Shown in pieces: positions 9,226 to 21,000 of a stretch of DNA of 33,996 bases; position 1 is the first letter of the stretch; each line of letters begins with the position of its first letter. Source of the stretch: Saccoglossus kowalevskii (taxonomy: Eukaryota; Hemichordata; Enteropneusta; Harrimaniidae); NCBI RefSeq assembly GCF_000003605.2, contig NW_003146809.1, positions 1 through 33,996 of the forward strand, given 5' to 3'. The position numbers were made by a program, and so were the translations under genes. The notes under the pieces are model-generated. The model saw nothing but the letters and a program-made list of their open reading frames with translations, was not told the origin of the DNA and ran no database searches.

Positions 9226-12200
9226 CTGAAAACATGAAAAACGTCCAAATTAATATCTACACACGTACATAGTTTGATTGAGCAACAATAGTATCAAATT
9301 GGCTAAACGAAGGAAGGGCGCCATCTTCGAGTATTGACGGTATTATTGATTACAATTGCCGCCGTAGGTGGCATCCGTCGATGCGAAACTCACCTTATTA
9401 AATATTGTTTTTTTAAGTGCGTTCAACATAATTTCTAACGCCAACTCAGGAATTTTAATCCCGTTTATGTAAACGCCTTTCTAATGTTTAATGTTAAGAC
9501 TGAATGAAATGTTGTTTCATCAATAAGCAGGTAGTCTGACAAGCTCCACAACAGAGCAACAGAGTGTCATGGTATATAATAGTAGTGACATCGCCCCAAC
9601 ATTGTGCAAGAAGTTGGGAGGCATTCCGTCACTCTCACCGCAAAGTATTTGTGCCATTTACTCTCAACAATTACTGCAAAAGTCATGCACGTATTTTTAA
9701 ATTAGAAGAATTTTAGGAGGGGTTGCCTTTAAGACAAGGACCAATCGACATAAATTGAGCAGAGTTGTTCCATATATATTGACCGAGAATATCCACGCAA
9801 TACAATGTTCTTACTTCCCAAATTACATTCTATATAATTACCAGTTTTCCGAATCGATTAAATTCTCCAGTTCTCGTATTCGCTTGTACGTGTCCTCTAA
9901 TAAAGCATGTTTTTCCAGGCTCTTGGCGTAACATTCTTCGCAACAAGTCGGCAGACCGGGATCGTCTCTGCGTGGATACACAATTTTGGTAAACGTCTGC
10001 AAAATAATAACATATCAGTATGAAAATTAGAGATTAATATATATATATATATATATTATAGTTAAAGCACGTANNNNNNNNNNNNNNNNNNNNNNNNNNN
10101 NNNNNNNNNNNNNNNNNNNNNNNTTTTGGTAAACGTCTGCAAAATAATAACATATCAGTATGAAAATTAGAGATTAATATATATATATATATATATAATA
10201 GTTAAAGCAACGTACTATGAAATGCACATGAAGAGCAACATGTACCCGTGCATATAAGCAGGTTAGGGAGTGAATTTCTCATCGGCTGGACAGACACAAA
10301 TGTTTACAGACACAAGTGTTCGTTTAAATTGTAGTTCATGTCGTGACAATTATTTGTGCATATCCCTATTTTTGCTTTAGTATAACGCAATAATAGTTAT
10401 TGCGGAGTCTTTTATTTCAAATAAAATACCCCGGAATTTTACCGAAAGATGATATGCACATATTAATAAAAAAAATTAATAAAACCGAACATTTCACTAC
10501 GTGTTATCGATAAACCGATGGGAATAATCGACATTTCAATTAGAATGTTTTTTTTTTTAATTAACTGGAATTTATTTATCTAGCTGTTGGGTGACACCCT
10601 ATCGAGTACGGCCCAGCCTGAACGAAACGACACGCTTCCGGTTTCGCTCTATTGACCGCGCTGTTCTTATCTCATGTTTTATATGAGCATAGACTTGCTT
10701 GCAGTCTGTTGCGATTCCGATGAAAAATTTATGAAAAATAAATATAAATTGCGTAAACGAGGCGTGAACGCGAAAGGCATGTGACCGCGAAATCCCAACT
10801 GGTTTCAAGTTGCCATCAGTGTAAGCGCCCTCACATTACCGGCCAGATTCGGGCTTGTTAATTTGCATATACGTCTTACGGTGGGTGGAGCAGCCGAGTC
10901 ACGGATCATAACAATAAACCGGACATCTCACGTGCATGTGTTTACATGTCTGGCGCTATGTTACCACGTTGTTGACGCCAACAAAATTGTGTAAAACATC
11001 CATCCTTTCTATATTGTGTGCGGTCTTGACATAGTAAAGGCAGACGACAGGCGAAAATTGCTTAAAGCCAGCAAGAAGACCCTTGCTTGCCAGGAGATTG
11101 AAGTCGTCACGGTTATTGGCGAGATTCTTGATCCGCTGTTGCAGACAAAGGACGCCTGGCGAAGTTGTTCAAGAAAAGTGACAGCTATCGCAAAATAAAA
11201 TCGACAATTTGAAAAAGTTGTATCATGAAACGAATCAAAGCGAAGGGGCAAGTGGAAACCCCCAGAAGTCTTATAAATAGCGAAGAAACCAGGTGACTGA
11301 AACGAAAAGCTATTTTCGAACAGGCGACCGGAAGTAGCGACCAAGTGCACATCGCCTGTAGTCGATACAAAAACGGAACCATTTCAAAAGTCAGTGACTT
11401 TTCGCTGCCTGTAGGAGCAGACACGAATACGTCTCGGCCATCTGAGTAGACCTCCACGACCTCTCGATGATATCCACGAAGGCTTTGGTATCCTAATACT
11501 TTTAAGGCTCGCTCCAGACATTCTCCTGATAACATTGCACGTTTTTTTGAAATTCAATCTAGAATAAAATGACATATGTGATTCGGATATGAGAAAGTAG
11601 GTAAAGTTTTCGGGATCTAAGTTTATCCATGGAGGTAGAAAAGCTTTTCTACCTCCATGGATTATCCAAGAAAGTGTGTATGGTTTTCGGAGTCCCAGTT
11701 GGTATGTTAATTAGCCTGTCTTCTGATTGGTTGAAACATATTACATGCCAATCATTACAAGCCCCACTGACACGCAAATCGCCGCAAACCAACGCCACCT
11801 GTGTTGACACAATGTTACAAGCCCGAATCTGGCCGGTAATGTGAGGGCGCTTACACTGATGGCAAGTCTGTTGGGATTTTGCGGGCACATGACTTTCGCG
11901 TTCACGCCTCGTTTACGCAATTTATATTTATTTTTCATAAATTTTTCATCGGACTCGCAACCGACTGCAAGCAAGTCTACAATGAGCATTACGTGATGTT
12001 TTCTTCGCTGTGAATTAGAAGCAATTACCGGTCATTGTTTACCGCAATTTGTCTATGTAAATACAGTTTCTATAACACACGTCAATCACATGAGTTACCG
12101 GTTTTGACAGTCTTTCATGTAAGTTGCAATTGATATATTTAATGTATTTCTAACATGGGAATACATATATCTATAGGTATGCGTAGTTTCGCACTTGAAA

Positions 12201-14913
12201 CACTGGCGGTGCTTCGCGATCGTAATGTAAACAGAGAGCACAAAGTAACGTGAAAATAGCAACCGTGACGTTTATTGTGTGATAAAACAATCAGGATATT
12301 CGCCGAATATTGTCTGAGGTCTGGTGTACTTTCACGTATCTACATGATTAAAAACCGAAGAAGTGCTGCATTGCACTTTTATAGTGGATGAATTATTAAA
12401 AATCGTGATTAAATAGCAGTAGTACATTTTGAAATACATTAATAATAATTAACTTTATATGACGATGATAACAGAGTAAGGTTTCCCCTATCATGCCCAT
12501 GGCCCTCAAGAAAATTTGCTATGAATGGTTTACCTTTAAAAACAGCATGGCTTGGAATCTATACGACATATGCCTCGCTATACGCCACCCCACTAGAAAT
12601 ATGTGATTGACACATTGTGACGATCTCAATAATCTGCTGAGCGTTAGAATGGGGCATAGCGTGTCAGATGACACACATTTTTCATACTACTTACAACTCA
12701 GGACATTGTTTTATGTTAGTTGATTATCAGAAGCAAACGATTGGCCGCTTTATTCAAAATAATAGTGGGACGCACTATCTTACCAATTATTGACATTTGT
12801 TACAGTATAAGAAACCTCTCTATGCGGCAGAAAACTAGTAAAATCACTTACGGCACTGATTAAGGCGATCGCCTCCTGTTGGCGGAACACTGATACAAAC
12901 CATGTCTTCAAGTTCTTATAGAAGAACAGTTCAAAGAACATTAGAAACCAGCTGATAGCGATTCCACCGGCCAGAAAGAGAAAGGCGCCCGCTACCTGGC
13001 TGCTACCGAGAATGTTGTCTTCCTCACTGCGCCTCGTTCGCTTGGCGGCGCACGAATCAAGGCTGATCCATTTTTCACGGAGAATGTTCAGAAATCCTGT
13101 CACGAGAAAATGTAATTAATGAATGACGTAAGTATTCACTAGGAATGACGTGCATTAGTTGAGGCATTGCCCCAGTAGAGAGGTAACATTTTCCAGTATC
13201 CTCAATCCCTCGTGAAGAGTTGTAATCATGTGATATTGAACTGTTTTGATTGTCTGAGATGTGTTTAGGTTGACAAACTGTCAAAGGGCATGGTGTTTGT
13301 GATATGACCTGCATTTAATCCGACTTATTATTCGTAAAAAATATTACCGAGGTCTATCATTTGAGATATTGACACTAATAACCACACTTCGTGGATTTTT
13401 GGCGAATACAATTACAGTCACATTGCCAATACGCATCACGCGAGATCCGAACACATCAGCATAGCAAAGCGCATCGCGACTGTACGAATACGCACAGCTA
13501 ACTACGCCACGCGGACAAATTTTGTTCGAAAATTAACATAGTAGAAAATGAGGATACATTATGTGCATTGCTTTGACTGACAGATACAGACAACGCTCAC
13601 CCGTAGGACGGACCTATTAATTTTTCCACTAACTTTGGCCGTACCATTTTGACTAGTTATTTATTTGAGAAAAAATAAGCGTTGTTTCCTACCGTTATCG
13701 ACATACTGGAGTAAAGCCCTGTCGATTAGCCCCCTCCACGGCGAGCTCTTGGGGAATGCTATGGCGTAGCCAGTCATGGCGAAGGCACTATCAACAGTCA
13801 CTAGATTACAATCGTGTGCTTGGGTGGCCAGAAACTCGGACACCATAGCGTCATAGATAAAAACGTCGAGATCCCTGGAACAATAGAAAATAACCCGTCT
13901 ATTTTTGTTATATACACAATACATTGATACTCAAGTTAAGATTTATTATCATACCTAGCTTGAAATTTATAATCTTACCCAGAGTTCAATGCTTCTATTC
14001 CTTCTGCCGCCGACTTAACTAGATATTGCTTCATGTACTGGTGCATTCTGGGATTATGATCTTCTATAAGACTTTCAGTATTTGTCGACTGAACAGTTGC
14101 AAACTTGATTCGTGGTGAGCTCTGGTGCGGATTTTGTAACTATCGAAATAATGAGATTAGGCACGTGGGTAGAATTATATTCATTAACTCAAATGTTCCG
14201 TTGCGATACCGCTCTGTTTTAGTGGAGTAAAATGACTAATCAAGTGACCGTTGAGAGCGTCATATTTCCTCCAGTCATTGCGTCCACTGTTTCAAATATC
14301 AAGGCTACAAAACAAAACTAATAAATTAACATTAACACAGAAAAAGAAAACAACCACCAATAGTACCCATTTCGATGGCCATCAATCCGTCCTATAGTTG
14401 GCTGCATGTCTGTCATGTTTTCTGGGCGTGTCTGATAATACATCAAGTGAAACTGACAAATACACTAGTGACAGACGTCATGTTAAAGCGGGAGGCTTGT
14501 CATCTGCGCACGCGCGGGAATTAAGTCACAAGCGATGATAACAACACACGCTAAGAACGCAAAGGCTCATGGATAGACGCTTGTTTGTAAACAATGACCC
14601 GCTATGGCCACCTGACGCATGCGTACGTGACGACTCCCCCGCTTTAAGGATTACTTTACCTTTGGGTCCATAAAACCATCAATTGGTAAGGTTGACTCCA
14701 CTTTGATCATGTGCGCTGTCAAGTTTGCCGTGTAGAGGGCGACGAAAACGAGCGTATAAAAAGCCCATATGGAAGTCACGAACTTGCCGGTTACGCTCTT
14801 CGGCACTCTGGTTGGCAGTGAGTTGTTGGTGTTTATCGCCCAAAGCATCCACAGTGAATCACCAAAGGTAAAACTAGAAGCTGTGAAACCAATATTTTAG
14901 TAGAGTTTTGCGA

Positions 14914-15010
<97 letters not shown>

Positions 15011-18000
15011 GTAAATCGTTGATTCAAATTTCGAAAATTAACTATTCAGATTACTTACCCCTCGGTTCGGTAAGCTTCCTTGCATATCCAGTTGGACTAA
15101 CCCATTCGACAAAGAAAACTGCCAGAGCGGTGACAGCAAGGGCTATTATCCAAGCCATGATCCATACAAGAAAATGGAAAGGATCTGAACCAGAATAATC
15201 AGAGCAATCAATTGAAATGCAAAATACAAATACACGAACATTAAACTGACAACTGGAATCGCAAGAATGCGTGTTCGGATTTAAATTTACTTCTCAACTA
15301 GAGCACTATGTGAGACATGCGTTTGGTCATTATGTGTTGAAATACAAACACACATTGTAATTATGCTATTGACAATGGAAATACCTTCGGGCTCGGTACT
15401 TTAACCAGGAACGATAAATATATTAAGCTATTGAATGGTTTGACATAAATGCTTATAACTCGTAGCGAATCCTACTAAAATCAGACCATACTGGCTCAAG
15501 GGTATTTTTAAGTCGAAACTATAAATCTATAAACAACACAGTTTACAGTTGTATTTTACAGCGGTTGACAGCGAGAATCCATTCACTCGTATTGAGTTGT
15601 TTTACATTAAGTAGCAGTAACCATCAATCTGACTAGCACACGATTCCTAATGTGAATAACATCCCCATTGAAGCCATACAGATGCCGCTGTAACGGGTAA
15701 TTATCAGGCCCGAAACTCATTAGTATCGTCTCGTGCTTCTCAGTCATCAAAGAATAATCGCCGCCGAGAGGCGAAAGGATATATATCTCTGACATACATT
15801 CTATATAGTCAGGTAGTTAAACGCCCACATGATGACCAAGTCATGTAATGATCGATTTATAAGCATCTCCCCGTAACAACCAAATCTCTAAGTGGAGCTG
15901 CATGAATCAGTCTTTCTTGCTCAACGTTGTTTTTAGATGCAACCGTACATACACTATCATCAACAATGCTACAAGAATATATTTTTGTAAAGATGCAGAT
16001 CTGATTCATACCTAAAACATGGATTCTCATTCATAGATTTTTAGAGGGGTTGAATTATAAGAATGTTATAAATGCCAATGTTAAAATGTTCTTGTTTCTT
16101 TTACAATCGGCATTTTATTAAACACAACCAAGCGATTATATATTAGGTGCTATGTAGCTAGATATTAAATTGTTGACGGACTTATCACAATAATCTCGTC
16201 CAGTCAATAAACCAATCAAGACTCAATTTGATCTTTTTTGAAAAGAGAAATTAGAAGCTTGTGTAAATATGGTAATTTCAGAGGATGCATAATGCAGCTG
16301 CTTGGTCTGTTTTGGAGACAAGAAAATATGACCATGTGGTACCCGATCCGTCAAGTCTACACTGGTTTCAAGTAAAGAACCCCAACACGGCCAGAACCCC
16401 CAAATACATTATTGAAATATTGCACCCGCGTTTACAAATACCACACACTCTAAGATCATCTTAAAGTAAATTTCGTATTTGTAAATAAAATATGACAAAT
16501 CTTCCTATGACGTGGATGTTTTTCTGTTAGAAAGTTGTAGCATGCTGCTAACCATGAACAATTTTGATAATAAAAATCTCACCATAGACTGCATGTAGTG
16601 GGGTCCTTCCTTTAGATTCCATCACGATTACAGACACACCACTTGTCATGAAAGGAACCGAGAAATCTAATACTTCGGTTCTTTGGGATGACATTTTCAT
16701 GCCCCCTACCATCATATCCGCCTTCCCATACACCAACTCGCCGACGGCACCATTCCAACGACCGCTCTCTAAAAACCTACCGTAGCTATTCACAACGAAG
16801 AAATCAAACTCGAATATGTTGTCCAATGTCATGCTGAGTTCTTTCAGTAGATCGACAGCAAATCCCCCACAGCACCGGTCAAGAAAATCACTGCAATACA
16901 ATAATACCTTATGACAGGCACTTTTACTGAAACCGGAGTAAAATCAGTGTTTTTAAATTAAACTATTTGAAAGAAGAAGATGCTCACAGTTCACGTTTCG
17001 ATTCAGATTCATGCATATTCTGTTTTGATATTTACTTTTAACTGCGGGTTATACAAACACTCTAAAGTGTTACCTTAAAATATATATAGACTCAACAGTT
17101 GGATTACGTACATACCCATATGTGCCATTCATTTTTTTGCAGAGTATCCCATTATTACATCCGTCAGTGTCAAGAGACAGCGCCCTCACGAATGGAGTCT
17201 CCTCCACGGTGATTATCCTAAGTCGCTTTTGGGTTAATACTGGACTTGGTTGGTGACCTTGTCGGTTACTGTGCTGTCCTATCCACGTTATAGATTTTAG
17301 TTTTATTTTACCTTTTTTCCAAGTGCCAACCTAATAATAAGTTACATAATAATAGCAAAGCAGTTCTAAAGGTGATCACACAAATCAAAACAACAAATAC
17401 GTATTTCACAAAAAGAACATTACACAAATTTAAGAGCTAGTCAAACGTAAATGTAATTTTAAACTGAACTTTTCAATAAACACAACTTTTATACAATTGC
17501 TGAAATTGCTCGATAGCGTTATGTTCAATGGCTGTAAATATGTAACACAAAATGAAATACAATTGACCGGAGTGCTGTTGTCTGTGCATTCATAGACCCT
17601 CTAGAGGTGCATTCTAGTAAATGATTATCAATACTATAAAAGACAATGTATAGAAGATTCAGTCGAGTGGTTGTGGTAGAGGAGGGGTTGCTAATTTTAT
17701 TTAATATAAATTAGTAGCAACTTTTTTTTTATTAAACTTGGTGACTTGGTTGTGAGTTGGTGGTGTACACACAATTTCCGAGAACGACTGCTATTAAATA
17801 GTCATAAGATGCATACTATAACGAAGTGGCAGTGATGTAGTCATGGTTGTAGTCACGCTTCTAAACCTCAAAATGGAGTTGTTGTGCTGACCTATAGCCG
17901 CAATGTAGGTAGCGTTGCTAGTTAGCTTTTTAGCCTACGAAATTAAAGTTGTCATGACACTTTGGGCCACTGCACCTTACTCTGGGTTGGCGTATCGTTT

Positions 18001-21000
18001 TTTGACGAAATGCCGCGGGGCATTGCTCGCACAGTGTCTAAAACGGAGGTCAATGGCCAGTCATGACACTCACTGCTCTATTAACACCCCAAAGAACTTA
18101 GATATGTTTCATTTCAGTGGTTGTAAGAGAGAAATGATTTTTTTCTGTCGGAATGATTTTGCGCGTGCACCACCATTTTGCAATTATGTATTTATTTTTT
18201 AGAAACTCCCGTTTCCTCATATTAAGCACCCTGACTGAAGCCAGCTAAAAATGTCGTTAACTACCTGTTTCACATTGTAGGAATCATCAATGTTTACAAA
18301 TGCCAATTTAGGATGCAGTAGATACCCGTCTTTATCAAATCCGTCCGCAATATCAATCACCGAGCGATTCAAATACGGTTGCAGAACATTATCCCAGGTT
18401 CGGTTAGTGTTTTTGTCGCAAGGTCCAGCGCTTAAACTACGCAGGTCGTTACCATCGTTTACGTAATCGGCAATTGCTTCTGATAATAACATTTTAGCGA
18501 ATCGAGTCCTCGTCGCAGATGTATGACTAATGTGGCCTGGTCTCACGCCTATGAGACCAATTGGAATCACCCCAGTGTTGTTTGAAAATGGTTGTTCATC
18601 CAGGGCTGCTCCGCTGATGATCCATACCAACCCCTTTTTCAGTAAGCCGTTCTCTGCAGCAGAAGCCAGTACGGTTCTCGTTTGCATCGGGTTCATATGG
18701 AAAATGACGATAGAAGAGCTAAGAGCAATATGCTCCACTTGATGGGAAATATTTTTTTCAAAATCCAGGACGTCGTATACGTTGTACTTCCAATGATCAC
18801 GATACTGAATAGCAAGAGCCATCTCCGCTACAAATTCCACAGAAGCGTGGTTTGGTCCGGGAACCAGAGTAAGATGGTACCAGTGAAAGTATTCAAGAAA
18901 GTTTAGTATTGCAAGACAAACGTCCCTCCCCTTTGGAAGAAGATATATCATACCTGGTGCATCTGTTCCTCCATGTTTCTATAAAAAAATCATTTACTGA
19001 TTTAGAGATTTAAATTGTACACAATTTGTGCGTATTTTGGCGTACTTATCAACAAAAATTCCCAACAAATTTTTTGCCAATATAATGGACTCTAAACTGA
19101 ATATAAATCTTTGAGATAATATCAAAAGGTATCAAAGTCACACATGTTTTTATTTAAAAATCACTGTGACTGAATAAGACGGGTGAGGAATGTAAAGCTG
19201 CATGTGCTTATTTTCTGTCACCAGACACCTGATCTCACTTCTGTACGTCGAGTGCTTTAAGTCCCGTATGTGTTTCTGTGACTGATTTTCTCATGTACAA
19301 TTGCACATTTGCTAGTTAGTTTCCATATATTTGTCTCATGATTTTGTGTCTCTTTGGCAACGAACACTCGGTGTTTATTCGCCCTTCCAGAATTCTTGAT
19401 GTAAGTTGGACTATTTCGATGTCTCTTTTAAGTGTTAGTTTGCACTATTCTGATATATATTGAATATATATAATCTAATTTTTGTTTACAAACTCAAATT
19501 GAATGTAATAATCGACAATGTTATACAACACGTATAATTTGATTAATCACAATGACACAATTGTTGAAAATAACTTATATGCATGGCAGTGTGTTTCAAT
19601 TATAGCACCATTATTTGCGTGCGCATTTGTATCTGAGTGCATTTCACTATTCGTACACAGAGTCCTATGTCAGTTCATTCGACTTTATTTCTCCTAAAAC
19701 AGGGAGGAGGGGGGGGGGTCTTGTATCTTGACGTTGGCACTGCAAACAACATGGCATATAGCGCGAGTAATTCCGACACTTCACGGGTTTTTATGGGTAA
19801 TGAATTAGTGAAGAAAGAGAGTAATTTCACTTTACCTATAAGTAGAATTTATTGATCACTTCGGTATGGCGATTATGTGCTTCGAAATTCCGTACATATC
19901 AACAAGTGCAATACCGACGAGATAACAAGATGTATACCCATAGGGGCCTGTCAACTGACGGCGAATCCACAAGAGCTAGAAGGGTGACGTCACAGCTAAA
20001 TATTTTCATAATTTTAGGCAGTGATACATAGTTTAACTTTGAAAAAAAAATGACACACACATGTACATTTTCGTATCAATCATTATTATCTGAGGTTTCT
20101 CAGACCGGTGCAGGGTGTTTTAAATTGAGTCTGTATATGTTTTGTATTTTTCCGAGATGATGTTGATCATGTTATATATGACGTTCTCAAATCACAAACG
20201 TGCCAGCTCGGTCGGGTGTATGATTCACAGTTAAATTTTGAACGGCCGTTGATTTAAACCATTCTAGGAAATCTCTCTTTCCATTTAATAATATGATAAA
20301 GTACATATTCCAACCACTCTAGGCCAGTAATTGTCAATAGCTGATTTGTGTTTAATACAAATCGTCAGCTTGAATTTATTTCCTCTTCAATATTTATGTA
20401 TGTGCGTATGTGATTCCAAAGGCGCAGGTGAGATGAACATGTAAAAGTATCCAACCTCGCGGAAATTGGGAAACAGGTTAAAAGTAGTAAAATTATTCAA
20501 ATTTAGTTAAAAAAATATAGCCGTCTTCTTCGTTAGACATTCTCTATTTTGAGTTACAATGCGTGGACCCAGTAATGCAAAAAAAAAAAAAAAATGTTTT
20601 ACAATCAATCAAATACCACCGAAATAGCTCAAATCGCTTTGGGGCCAAAGCGGTCTTTCCAAGCATCACTCACCTAATTTTAACACTTGTCAGGGGCATA
20701 AAATATTGCCCATTTTCCACTGGCTTGACCAGTAAGAATCCTGTAATTGTAGGTGTGACTTGATTTTAAAAGAGTTAAGAAGGGATGTTTTTTCATAATT
20801 GCAGGAATTATACTATCGAAAATTGGTATGCAGCGCGCCCCACGACTAGCAAACAGTATTTAAAAAGAAATTACATATTAAGAATACGTGAACGAATAGT
20901 GAAATGTACAAACGGTATATACACGTATAGGAATGTAGTGACCTTATATAAAAATCTAACGGCCTTACATAGGAATAAAATAATTACTAATGTGGAAATA

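Larger units (their letters stand above)
9997..12851 (-). other. Intron 9, with gap and transposon mosaic
   Basis: The second-largest intron. From the plus-strand left it holds a duplicated gap flank, a 50-N gap, inverted copies of a transposon-like coding fragment, a RecQ-helicase fragment and a 38-bp palindrome. 12000-12851 shows nothing recognisable. Confidence 0.85.

Noticed and set aside
11016..11198. Plus-strand 60-codon frame (DIVKADDRRKLLKASKK...)
   Set aside because: It looks protein-like, with a faint resemblance to Myb/MADF-type segments, but it is short, stops quickly and has no clear family motif. It may be another decayed piece of the intron 9 mosaic.
11009..11350. Minus-strand 113-codon frame overlapping the helicase fragment
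   Set aside because: It is out of frame with the RecQ segment and antisense to the 11016 frame, with no recognisable motif.
14908..15198. Plus-strand 96-codon frame with a long IYIYIY run
   Set aside because: It is a translation of the (TA)n microsatellite and the antisense of receptor exon 5.
15607..15795. Minus-strand 62-codon frame in intron 4
   Set aside because: SPLGG briefly recalls the M1-M2 linker of iGluRs, but the true M1 exon lies downstream at 15059-15184 and joins in phase without it.
17915..18202. Plus-strand 95-codon frame in intron 2
   Set aside because: No domain, low-complexity end, and located antisense inside an intron.
18530..18906. Plus-strand frames over receptor exon 2
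   Set aside because: Antisense shadows of the real exon.
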